Positions 1 to 6,666 of a DNA stretch of 17,231 bases are shown one piece after another. Origin of the DNA: QNFN01 sp964195335. Its GTDB lineage: Bacteria; Pseudomonadota; Gammaproteobacteria; QNFN01. The number at the start of each line of letters is the position of its first letter. Position 1 is the first letter of the stretch. The notes beneath the pieces were generated by a model that was not told the DNA's origin, did no database searches, and worked only from the letters and a program-made list of their open reading frames with translations. A program made the translations under genes and the position numbers. The stretch covers positions 1-17,231 of the forward strand of contig CAXMPC010000163.1 in the NCBI GenBank assembly GCA_964195335.1, read 5' to 3'.

Positions 1-519
1 TGGGTAGCGATCGAAGATCCGAGCCGCGGTCTCTTTCGCCGCGCCGACGGTCTCTTTCAGGTAACCGCCCATCAGCAGGTTCTCCTCGACGGTCATGTCG
101 GGAAAGACCGAGTTGTCCTGCAGGATGTAGGCGATGCCGGCACGCTTGAGCTTGTCGTTCGGGCTCAGCCGGGTGATCTCCTCACCGGCACAGTGCACCG
201 AACCCCCGGTGATCCGGGTGAAGCCGTAAATCGAGTGCAGGATGGTCGATTTGCCGGCCCCGTTGGGCCCGATAAGGCAGAGCGATTGCCCCCGCCCAAC
301 CAGCAGGTCGATGCCGTGCAGGATCTCCATTTTGCCGTAGCCGGCCACCAGGCCGTCGATGGTCAGCAACGGGTCCGGACCGGCCAGTGCGGCCAGCTGC
401 TCGCGAGGCGGGCGTTGCTCGGCGAGTTTCTGGGCCTGACGCGCGACCTCGTCGACCGAGAGGACGACATCGACGTCGCCGAAGCCATAGCCGTGAGCAC
501 TGTCCTGCGTACCGGCCAT
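1..519 (-). CDS. livF: Branched-chain amino acid ABC transporter ATPase LivF (3' end cut by window edge)
   Basis: This is one of the two cytoplasmic ATPases that power a HAAT-family (Liv-type) amino acid importer. The window holds the first 173 codons; the remainder, including the ABC signature and Walker B, lies off the left edge. Walker A is GPNGAGKS at residues 84-91, followed by a Q-loop Gln at about 134. The motif YGKMEILHGIDL and the segment YILQDNSVFPDMTVEENL are typical of LivF. The ATG at 519-517 follows the livG stop by one base, so translation is probably coupled. Compared with ordinary LivF there are about 50 extra N-terminal residues, hydrophilic and Gln/Arg/Ala-rich, before the ABC domain begins at LLTIDGLVAGYG. 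A TTG at residue 51 would give the usual length but has no ribosome site. The family call is firm; the transported amino acid cannot be read from the sequence. Confidence 0.92.
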   Translation of the reverse strand, partial: MAGTQDSAHGYGFGDVDVVLSVDEVARQAQKLAEQRPPREQLAALAGPDPLLTIDGLVAGYGKMEILHGIDLLVGRGQSLCLIGPNGAGKSTILHSIYGFTRITGGSVHCAGEEITRLSPNDKLKRAGIAYILQDNSVFPDMTVEENLLMGGYLKETVGAAKETAARIFDRYP

Positions 520-520
520 G

Positions 521-1264
521 TCAGTGCGCCCCGAGGTAGGCGTCGATGACCCGCTGGTCGTCGCGGATGGCGTCAGGGGTGCCGTCGGCGAGCAGCTGAC
601 CGTGCGCCAGGCAGTAGATGTGCTCGGCCAGGTTCATGATCACCCGCATGTTGTGTTCGATGACCAGCAGGGTGATGCCCATGTTGGCGTTGGCACGCTT
701 GAGCCGGTCGATGATGCCGTTGATCAGCGTCGGGTTGATGCCTGCAGTCGGCTCGTCGAGCAGCAGCAGGCGCGGCTCGTTCATCAGCGCCATGGCGAAC
801 TCGAGCAACTTCTGCTGGCCGAACGACAGGTCACCGGCGCGCAGCCATCGCTTGCTGTAGAGGCCGACAAAGTCGAGCAGTGCCTCGGCCTTCTCGGTCG
901 CGGCGGCAGCCGGTTGCCGGAACAGATCGAACCAGCCGATGTCGCGTTGTGATTGGCTGATGACCATGTTCTGCACGCAGGTCATGCCGCCGTAGACACG
1001 GGTCTGCTGGAAGGTGCGCAACAGGCCGCGGCGGGCGATGTCGGTGACCCGCAGCCGGGCGATCTCGTGGCCGTCGAAGCGGATGCCACCGGAATCGAAC
1101 GGGTGGTAGCCGACGATGGAGTTGAACAGCGTCGTTTTGCCGGAACCGTTCGGCCCGATCAGGCCGACGATGGCCCCCTCGGGCACCTGCAGGCTGATGT
1201 CGCGGTTGGCGACGACGCCGCCGAAGCTTTTGGACACCCCGGCGATTTCGAGCAGGGCGCTCAC
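521..1264 (-). CDS. livG: Branched-chain amino acid ABC transporter ATPase LivG
   Basis: This is the second ATPase of the Liv-type importer, 247 residues, close to the usual family length of about 255. All ABC motifs are present in order: Walker A GPNGSGKTT (37-45), Q-loop QQ (86-87), signature LSFGQQ (146-151), Walker B LLLLDE (166-171) and the H-loop His in VIEHNM (about 204). The segment EPTAGINP after Walker B is characteristic of LivG. The open frame extends further upstream into livM, but the homologous part begins at SALLEIAGVSKSFGG, so I chose the GTG at 1264. That start overlaps the livM stop by four bases (GTGA), a classical coupling arrangement. It should pair with LivF under the LivH/LivM permeases at the inner membrane. 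Confidence 0.95.
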   Translation of the reverse strand: MSALLEIAGVSKSFGGVVANRDISLQVPEGAIVGLIGPNGSGKTTLFNSIVGYHPFDSGGIRFDGHEIARLRVTDIARRGLLRTFQQTRVYGGMTCVQNMVISQSQRDIGWFDLFRQPAAAATEKAEALLDFVGLYSKRWLRAGDLSFGQQKLLEFAMALMNEPRLLLLDEPTAGINPTLINGIIDRLKRANANMGITLLVIEHNMRVIMNLAEHIYCLAHGQLLADGTPDAIRDDQRVIDAYLGAH

Positions 1265-2226
1265 GACGCCTTCTCCTCGACCCGGTGACCGAACCGCTCC
1301 GGCCAGTGCTCGCGCGCCCAGCCGAGAATCCCCTGCGGGAAAAAGACCACGATGCCGACGATCAGCAAGCCGAGCGCGACGCGCTGCCAGCCGAGCAGGT
1401 AGGTCCAGAACAGCTCCTGGGTGACGTGGAAGACCACGGCGCCGAGCACTGGGCCCCACAGCGTGCCCTTGCCGCCGAGGATCGCCATCAGCACCATCCA
1501 GACGCCGAAGGTCGGCCCGGCGAAGGCGACATCGCGCGGGTCGATAAAGCCGAGCAGGTTGCCCATGCCGGCCCCGGTGAGGCCGAGGAAAAAGGCAGCC
1601 ACGCACCACGCCAGCGTCTTGATCCGGGTCGTCGGCAGGCCCATCGCCTCGGCTTTGTCCTCGTCATCGCGGATGGCGTTGAGGCATAGCCCGAAACGGC
1701 CGGCGTAGAGTCGGCGCAGGGTCACGAAGGTGACTACGGCCAGCACCATGAACAGGTAGTAGAAGAACAGCTCGCGACCGCCGAGCTCGCCCGGGTAGAG
1801 CGGTGGCACCAGGCCTGAGCCGGCGCCGATGTAGTCCCAGCCACTGGCCAGTTCGCCGGCGGCGATGCCGAGGCCGAGCGTGCCGATGGCGAAGTAGTGG
1901 CCGCGCAGGCCGAGGATGCCGGAACCGAGGATGGCTGCGATCAGGGTGGCGAGCACCGCGGCGACGGCGAGACCAAGGAACAGTCCCGGGAAGTAGGCCA
2001 GCCCGGCGTCGCGCTGGATTACCGCGCAGGCGTAGGCGCCGACGCCGAAAAAGACGATGTTGCCGAACGAGTTGTAGCCCATCTGGCCGCCGAGGATGTC
2101 CCAGGTCAGTGCGAACAGGATCATCACCCAGAGCATCGATAGCTGGGAGACGTAGTTCGGCAACAGGTGCGGTGCGGCCAGCGAGACCAGTGCCGCCGCG
2201 CCGTACAGGGCCAGGCGTCGGTTCAT
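1261..2226 (-). CDS. livM: Branched-chain amino acid ABC transporter permease LivM
   Basis: This is an inner-membrane permease of the Liv-type importer, 321 residues with a run of hydrophobic helices from the N terminus. The segment MGYNSFGNIVFFGVGAYA (about 49-66) matches the conserved LivM stretch normally reading GxxSLGHAAFFGIGAY. The cytoplasmic coupling loop that docks on the ATPase is visible as AIRDDEDKAEAMGL (184-197). The C-terminal helices contain GGKGTLWGPVLGA, another family hallmark. Its ATG overlaps the livH stop by four bases (ATGA), and its own stop overlaps the livG GTG, so livH-livM-livG behave as one tightly coupled unit. The ribosome site upstream is weak, which is consistent with translational coupling. 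Confidence 0.94.
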   Translation of the reverse strand: MNRRLALYGAAALVSLAAPHLLPNYVSQLSMLWVMILFALTWDILGGQMGYNSFGNIVFFGVGAYACAVIQRDAGLAYFPGLFLGLAVAAVLATLIAAILGSGILGLRGHYFAIGTLGLGIAAGELASGWDYIGAGSGLVPPLYPGELGGRELFFYYLFMVLAVVTFVTLRRLYAGRFGLCLNAIRDDEDKAEAMGLPTTRIKTLAWCVAAFFLGLTGAGMGNLLGFIDPRDVAFAGPTFGVWMVLMAILGGKGTLWGPVLGAVVFHVTQELFWTYLLGWQRVALGLLIVGIVVFFPQGILGWAREHWPERFGHRVEEKAS

Positions 2227-3125
2227 TTCAGGTATTTCCGCTGCCGGCGCAGCAGCAGGTTGCGCAGCACCAGGATCACCACCATCAGCGTGAAGACGAA
2301 GGCGATCTGGAACTCGGCGCCGAGCACGAAGCCGGCCAGGTTCTCGAGCGCTCCGAGGCCGAGCCCGGCAACGACGACGCCGCCGATGTTACCCAGCCCG
2401 GCGGTGACGACGATCATGAACGAGCGCACCGTGTAGGGCAGGCCGATGTAGGGGTGGATCGCCCAGGCCATCACCACCAGGGCACCGGCGGCGCCGCACA
2501 GGGCCGCGTTCAGGGCGTAGGTGGCGGCGAACACGCGGTCGGTGTCGATGCCCAGGATGCGTGCCGCGCGCGGGTTCTGTGCCGTGGCGCGGATTGCCTG
2601 GCCGAGTCGCGAGCGTTTCAGGAACAGCCACAGCGTGAGGCCGATCGTCAGGGTCAGCACGAAGGCGAGCAGCTTGATTTCGGAGATCGACACCATGCCG
2701 TCGAGGAACTGCAGCGTGTCCAGGCCGGCCTCGACGGTACGCACGTCGCTGCCGAACAGTTCGTTGGTGAGCTGGGCCAGCAGGATGCTGATGCCAAAGG
2801 TGGCGAGTATCGAGATGAACATGTCCTTGTCGACGACGCGGTGGATGACCACCCGGTACATCCCCCAGCCGAGGATAAACAGCACAGCGGCGGCAACCGG
2901 GACCCCGAACAGTGGCGGGATGCCAGCCTGAACGAGGTAGAAAGTAACGAAGCCGCCGAGCATCACGTACTCGCCCTGGACGATGTTGATGATGTTCATC
3001 ACGCCCCAGACCAGCGCCATGCCGAACGCGGCGAGAGCGAAGATGGAGCCGATCAGCAGGCCGTTGGCCAGCAGGTCGACAAGGAAGCCCGGGGCTTCCC
3101 AGAGGATATTGATGTTGGCCCACAT
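2223..3125 (-). CDS. livH: Branched-chain amino acid ABC transporter permease LivH
   Basis: This is the partner inner-membrane permease, 300 residues. The family begins at the helix VDLLANGLLIGSIFALAAFG; the segment MNIINIVQGEYVMLGGF (43-59) corresponds to the conserved INFAHGE-type region of LivH. The ATPase-docking loop reads AIRATAQNPRAARILGIDTDRV (178-199), with the conserved LGI-DRV ending. The chosen ATG at 3125 gives about 14 residues before the first helix. No Shine-Dalgarno sequence precedes it; instead a long hairpin ends nine bases upstream, so access to this start may be controlled by RNA structure or by read-through from the binding-protein gene, whose stop is 54 bases away. It is followed by livM with an ATGA overlap. 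Confidence 0.93.
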   Translation of the reverse strand: MWANINILWEAPGFLVDLLANGLLIGSIFALAAFGMALVWGVMNIINIVQGEYVMLGGFVTFYLVQAGIPPLFGVPVAAAVLFILGWGMYRVVIHRVVDKDMFISILATFGISILLAQLTNELFGSDVRTVEAGLDTLQFLDGMVSISEIKLLAFVLTLTIGLTLWLFLKRSRLGQAIRATAQNPRAARILGIDTDRVFAATYALNAALCGAAGALVVMAWAIHPYIGLPYTVRSFMIVVTAGLGNIGGVVVAGLGLGALENLAGFVLGAEFQIAFVFTLMVVILVLRNLLLRRQRKYLK

Positions 3126-3134
3126 GATGGGAAT

Positions 3135-3168
3135 CGGGTCGGCCAGGCAAGCGTGCCGGGCCGACCCG
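3135..3168 (-). terminator. Intercistronic hairpin between binding-protein gene and livH
   Basis: A perfect 10-base inverted repeat is seen, CGGGTCGGCC at 3135-3144 and its complement at 3159-3168. Inside it GGCA (3146-3149) pairs with TGCC (3154-3157) after a single A/G mismatch, leaving a four-base loop. No run of U follows on the transcribed (minus) strand, so it is not a textbook intrinsic terminator. Such stem-loops between a binding-protein gene and its permease genes are known in other ABC operons to stabilise the upstream mRNA or partially stop transcription, giving more binding protein than permease. That role here is inferred. The structure ends nine bases before the livH ATG. Confidence 0.65.
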
Positions 3169-3179
3169 TTGTCAGCGAC

Positions 3180-4415
3180 TCAGCGCTTGTCCCACGTCGG
3201 GATCGGGTGTTGCAGTTCGCCCGCCGCCTTGTCGACCGGGGCGACGACGACGTACTTGCCGCCCTGGATCTGGCGCAGCGCCATGGGCTTGGCGATGTTC
3301 TTGCCGGTCGCGTCGAACTTGACGAAGCCGTAGAAGGTCTGCATGTCGGTCGCGGCGAGGGCGTCGCGAACCTTGACCGGGTCGAACGAGCCGGCGCGCG
3401 TGAAGGCGTCGGCGAACACCAGCACCGCGGCCGACGATTCGGCGGCCTGGTACGGCGGCACGTAGTCGTAGGCGGCCTCGAAGGTCTTGGCGAAGTCACC
3501 GGCCGAACCGAACACGTCGTCGCGGTAGCTCATGGTCTCCGCCCACTGCGTCGCGCACAGGGTGTAGTCGGACTTGCCGGGGAAGGTCTTATGGATTTTC
3601 GCCGACTCGCAGTGGGTCATCGCCAGCATCGGCACGTTGACCTTCATCTCCGAGAGTTGGCGAATGGCCAGCGTCGCGCCCTTGGAGTGGCCGGAGACGA
3701 CCAGCAGGTCGGGCTTTAGCGCCTTGACCTTGGTCAGCGTTGCCGCCATGTCGTTGAGATCGGGCGGCAGCTTGTCGTCGATGACCAATTTCAGGCCGAG
3801 GCGCGAGATGTCGTCGATCACGCCGGCACGGATGTCCTGCGAGAACGGGTCGTTTTCGAATACCCCGGCGACCTTGACCGAGGAGAGGGGGCGACCATTC
3901 GATTTGGCGACCTCGGCGACCAGGTCGACGGCCGACTGCAGGTACTGCTCTGAGGTGCTCAGCACCGCGAACAGGTAGCGGTAGCCCTTGTTGAACAGCG
4001 AGCGCGAGGCGCCGTTGGCCTCGACCATCGGTACGCCATACTTCTCGGTGACCGGGGCGATCGCCTTGGTCAGGCCGGAACTGTAGGGCCCGAGCAGGAA
4101 CTTGACGCCGTCCTGCTTGATCAGCCGTTCGGCCAATTGGGCGCCGCGCGCCGGGGTCGACTCGTCGTCGTAGTACTTGACGGCAATCTGGTACTTCTTG
4201 CCGCCGACATTGACGCCGCCGCCATCGTTGATCAGCTTGACCGCGAGGTCGTAGCCCTTCTTGGTGTGGTTGCCGGCGGTCGAGTACTTGCCGGTAAGTG
4301 ATACCGCGGCACCCAGCGTGATCGTCTCCGCGGCCTGCAGCGGGGCGGTCATGGCCAGGCCGAGCCCGAGGAAAAGTCCGGAAAGGGATTTCACCCAAAC
4401 AGGTTTGGTCTGCAT
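3180..4415 (-). CDS. Periplasmic amino acid-binding protein of the Liv-type ABC transporter
   Basis: This is the periplasmic ligand-binding lipocalin-free type (Leu/Ile/Val-binding, type I periplasmic fold) component of the importer, 411 residues. A Sec signal peptide is visible: positive N terminus (MQTKPVWVK), hydrophobic core LSGLFLGLGLAM, and cleavage probably near residue 28 in PLQAAET. The mature protein starts ITLGAAVSLTGKYSTAG, the typical opening strand and ligand loop of this family; LLGPYSSGLTKAIAPVTEKYGVPMVEANGA is the equivalent of the conserved second loop. Two Cys about 17 residues apart (in THCESAK and YTLCATQ) could form a disulfide. The start is fixed by a strong ribosome site, AAGGAGA, at 4427-4421. 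The gene heads the livHMGF run. Which amino acid or related acid it binds is unknown; LivK is the generic analogue. Confidence 0.9.
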   Translation of the reverse strand: MQTKPVWVKSLSGLFLGLGLAMTAPLQAAETITLGAAVSLTGKYSTAGNHTKKGYDLAVKLINDGGGVNVGGKKYQIAVKYYDDESTPARGAQLAERLIKQDGVKFLLGPYSSGLTKAIAPVTEKYGVPMVEANGASRSLFNKGYRYLFAVLSTSEQYLQSAVDLVAEVAKSNGRPLSSVKVAGVFENDPFSQDIRAGVIDDISRLGLKLVIDDKLPPDLNDMAATLTKVKALKPDLLVVSGHSKGATLAIRQLSEMKVNVPMLAMTHCESAKIHKTFPGKSDYTLCATQWAETMSYRDDVFGSAGDFAKTFEAAYDYVPPYQAAESSAAVLVFADAFTRAGSFDPVKVRDALAATDMQTFYGFVKFDATGKNIAKPMALRQIQGGKYVVVAPVDKAAGELQHPIPTWDKR

Positions 4416-4502
4416 CGTGGTCTCCTTCAGGTGGTCAAGGGCCGGCAGTGCCGACCGTACGTGGACCGATCTGTTTAGTTGTTGTCCTCCAGGGACCCGG
4501 TC

Positions 4503-4520
4503 CTACAGATTCTAATGTAG
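4503..4520 (-). promoter_or_regulatory. Possible promoter -10 and small dyad upstream of the liv operon
   Basis: The 162-base gap between the exporter gene and the binding-protein gene must hold the importer promoter if it is not read from upstream. On the minus strand TAGAAT (4514-4509) is a reasonable sigma70 -10 hexamer, which would give a leader of roughly 85 bases. It lies inside a small dyad, CTACA at 4503-4507 and TGTAG at 4516-4520. A perfect TTGACA occurs at 4556-4551, but it is too far upstream (37 bases between the hexamers) to pair with this -10. The call is weak. Confidence 0.25.
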
Positions 4521-4577
4521 CGAGTTCGGTGCCGGGAGGCGAGTGACCGTTGTCAATAGTTCGCCACGAGGGCGCGG

Positions 4578-5468
4578 TCAGGCCGGCCGGCGAAGTATCG
4601 ACCTCAGGGTGGCGAGCAGCGCGCCGCCGACGATCAGTGCGCAGGCGGCGGCGAGGCGCAGGCTCGGCGTGCCGACGCCGGCGGCGAGCAGCAGCCCGGT
4701 CGACATCAGCGGAATGGTGTAGGACCAGGCGCCGAGGGTGCGCAGATTGCCGTGTTTGACGCCGTAATCCCAGAAAAAGAACGCACCGCCGGCCGGACCG
4801 AGGCCCAGTGCCAGCACCGCCAGCCACTCACCGACGTCGCGCGGCCAGGCCGTGGTCTCGAACAGCAGGTGGCAGGCTACCGCCAGCAGGGCGCCGACCA
4901 GGCAGAAGCCACCGACGGCGTCGGTCGGCACGTGGGCGAAACGCCGGTTCAGCACCGAGTAGCTGGCCCAGGTGATCGCGGCGAGCAGAGCGGCGAGATA
5001 GCCGGCGGCATGCGCTTCCTGGAACACGAACCCGCCACCCAGCAAGACGACGGTCCCGGCCAGGCCCATGGTGGTGCCGGCGACATGGCGCCAGGTCAGG
5101 TGCTCACCCGGCAGCAGCGCGCTGAACAGCACGATCAACAACGGCCAGAGGTAGTTGACCAGGTTGGCCTCCACCGCGGGCGCGTTCTTCAGGGCGAAGA
5201 AGATCAGGAAGTGGTAGCCGAACAGGCCGCTGACACCCAGCGCCCAGGCCGCGGGGGGCTGGCGCAGCCGGGAGATGATGCGCTGTCCGGCGAGTTGCCA
5301 GCGGAACAGGGCGATCAGGAACGCGACGGTAAACGCGATCGCCACCATCTGGAATGGTGGCACACCCCCGGACCAGGCGGTCAGCACGGCGAGCGAGGCC
5401 CACATCAGGATGGCGACACCGCCGATCAGCGTGCCACGCATAGCGTGGTCGTCGGTGCGGTCGGGCAT
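4578..5468 (-). CDS. EamA (DMT) family exporter, YddG-like
   Basis: This is an inner-membrane drug/metabolite transporter of 296 residues, predicted to have ten helices formed by two EamA repeats. The first repeat starts at MRGTLIGGVAILMWASLAVL. The segment VEANLVNYLWPLLIVLFSALLPGE closely resembles the E. coli aromatic amino acid exporter YddG (VNYLWP and following residues); ITWASYSVLNRRFA and FFFWDYGVKHGN mark the second repeat. That suggests export of amino acids or similar small metabolites, though substrate cannot be assigned from sequence. I chose ATG 5468 because earlier codons in the frame are low-complexity and unrelated; ATG 5441 (MRGTLIG) is the alternative. Neither start has a good ribosome site. 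The gene lies upstream of, and in the same direction as, the importer operon. Confidence 0.88.
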   Translation of the reverse strand: MPDRTDDHAMRGTLIGGVAILMWASLAVLTAWSGGVPPFQMVAIAFTVAFLIALFRWQLAGQRIISRLRQPPAAWALGVSGLFGYHFLIFFALKNAPAVEANLVNYLWPLLIVLFSALLPGEHLTWRHVAGTTMGLAGTVVLLGGGFVFQEAHAAGYLAALLAAITWASYSVLNRRFAHVPTDAVGGFCLVGALLAVACHLLFETTAWPRDVGEWLAVLALGLGPAGGAFFFWDYGVKHGNLRTLGAWSYTIPLMSTGLLLAAGVGTPSLRLAAACALIVGGALLATLRSILRRPA

Positions 5469-5500
5469 GCTCGTGAGGACTCTCGGCGGCGTAACGACGA

Positions 5501-5506
5501 AGTATA
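5501..5506 (-). promoter_or_regulatory. Candidate -10 element for the EamA exporter gene
   Basis: On the minus strand TATACT occupies 5506-5501, five of six matches to the sigma70 -10 consensus. It lies in the 115-base divergent gap between the exporter and the protease gene. It would start transcription about 26 bases before ATG 5468. The -35 region at the expected distance is poor (CTGTCC or similar), so this is a moderate to weak call. Confidence 0.35.
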
Positions 5507-5583
5507 TCTGCCCGGGTGACCATGGACAGCGCCTGCACGCTACGCCATCCTCGCCTCGACCGAACCGCCTCCTGGAGGGGTTG

Positions 5584-6666
5584 ATGAATGCTGCCCATCG
5601 CCAGCGCCCGGCCGTCCTGCTGCTGGTCTGCCTGCTGCTGGCTGGCTGCCAGGCGGCGCCCGACACGCGGCGGGTTGAGCTTGAAGGCGACGCGGAGGCG
5701 TCCGAGGCCGTGCGCCAGCGCGAGATGGAACTGGCGGTGTGGATGGATCGCCTGTTGCGCGTCGAGCGGGTCGGCTGGGAGGTCCTCACCGGCGCCGTGG
5801 ATACCTGCCCCGAGGACGAGGTCAAGGCGCGCTTCGGTGCCGTCGCCTTGACCCGGCACGACTTCGGTCGTGATCTGGTGGCGACGGCCGAGGCGGCGTT
5901 CGGACTCAGTGATGCCGTTCAGGTGCTGGCGGTCTTCCCTGGTTCGCCGGCCGAGCGCGGCGGTGTCGCGATCGGCGACGTGGTGCGTTCCGTCGATGGC
6001 TGGTCAGTGCCGACCGGACCCGAGGCGCAGCTTCGCCTCGCGGAGCGTTACGCCGAGTTCGACGACAGGGAGGCGCCGGTGACCGTCGTGGTCGAACGTG
6101 ACGGCACCGAGCTCGAACTGGAAGTCATCCCGAAACGCGCCTGCGCCTACGGCATTGCGCTGCTGTACCGCGATGGCAGCGTCAACGCCTATGCAGACGG
6201 CCGCAACGTCATCGTTACCCGTGGCATGGAACAGTTCGCCCACCGCGACGAGGAGCTGGCGCAGGTGATCGCCCACGAGGCCGCGCACAATGCATTGAGT
6301 CACCGTGGCAAACGGCAGATCTACTACCTGTTCGGCACCATCCTGGACATCGCCGTGGCCTTCTACGGCGTCAACACCTCGGGCCTGTTCGGGGGGCTCG
6401 CCGCAGGCATGAACTCGGAGGCGTACGAGGCCGAGGCCGACTACGTCGGGCTCTACATGCTGGCTCTGGCCGGCTACCCGGTCACTGGCGCCGCCGATTT
6501 CTGGCGTCGCATGGCGGCCGAGAGCCCGGGCAAGACCAGCCAGGGCAGTTTTCTCGCCTTCCACCCGGCATCACCGGACCGCTACGAGGCACTTGAGGCG
6601 ATCGCCGACGAGATCGAGGCCAGGCGCGAAGCCGGCCGGCCGTTGCACCCGGAGCGTGCGCCATGA
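5584..6666 (+). CDS. M48 family zinc metalloprotease lipoprotein with PDZ domain
   Basis: This is an envelope-anchored metallopeptidase of 360 residues. The N terminus is a lipoprotein signal: hydrophobic VLLLVCLLL followed by lipobox LAGC with Cys22. A PDZ domain spans roughly 105-185 (VFPGSPAERGGVAIGDVVRSVDG is its core). The catalytic part has HEAAH at 231-235, two zinc-ligand His plus catalytic Glu, and the third ligand is expected at Glu282 in the ExxxD motif (E282-D286), followed by YVGLYMLALAGY. These define family M48, which includes BepA/LoiP-type periplasmic quality-control proteases. The start at 5584 is set by GGAGGGG at 5574-5580; the ATG at 5588 is in another frame. The stop codon overlaps the ATG of the dehydrogenase gene. 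Most M48 lipoproteins lack an N-terminal PDZ, so its targets are likely to differ from those of BepA. Confidence 0.9.
   Translation: MNAAHRQRPAVLLLVCLLLAGCQAAPDTRRVELEGDAEASEAVRQREMELAVWMDRLLRVERVGWEVLTGAVDTCPEDEVKARFGAVALTRHDFGRDLVATAEAAFGLSDAVQVLAVFPGSPAERGGVAIGDVVRSVDGWSVPTGPEAQLRLAERYAEFDDREAPVTVVVERDGTELELEVIPKRACAYGIALLYRDGSVNAYADGRNVIVTRGMEQFAHRDEELAQVIAHEAAHNALSHRGKRQIYYLFGTILDIAVAFYGVNTSGLFGGLAAGMNSEAYEAEADYVGLYMLALAGYPVTGAADFWRRMAAESPGKTSQGSFLAFHPASPDRYEALEAIADEIEARREAGRPLHPERAP

Noticed and set aside
3135..3168. The livH-proximal hairpin as a full intrinsic terminator ending the binding-protein operon
   Set aside because: No U-run follows, and the downstream permease and ATPase genes clearly belong to the same transporter.
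1803..3719. A 638-codon plus-strand open frame antisense to livM, livH and the binding-protein gene
   Set aside because: It crosses three confidently identified genes and the hairpin between them; the protein is Arg, Gly, Asp and His-rich with no domain, a typical shadow frame.
4551..4556. Perfect TTGACA upstream of the binding-protein gene as a -35 box
   Set aside because: No -10 hexamer lies 16-18 bases downstream; the best one, TAGAAT, is 37 bases away.
5469..5859. Longer EamA frame and overlapping minus-strand frames reaching into the protease gene
   Set aside because: The residues before MPDRTDDHAM have no similarity to EamA proteins and lie antisense to the lipoprotein signal; a -10-like box lies within this extension.
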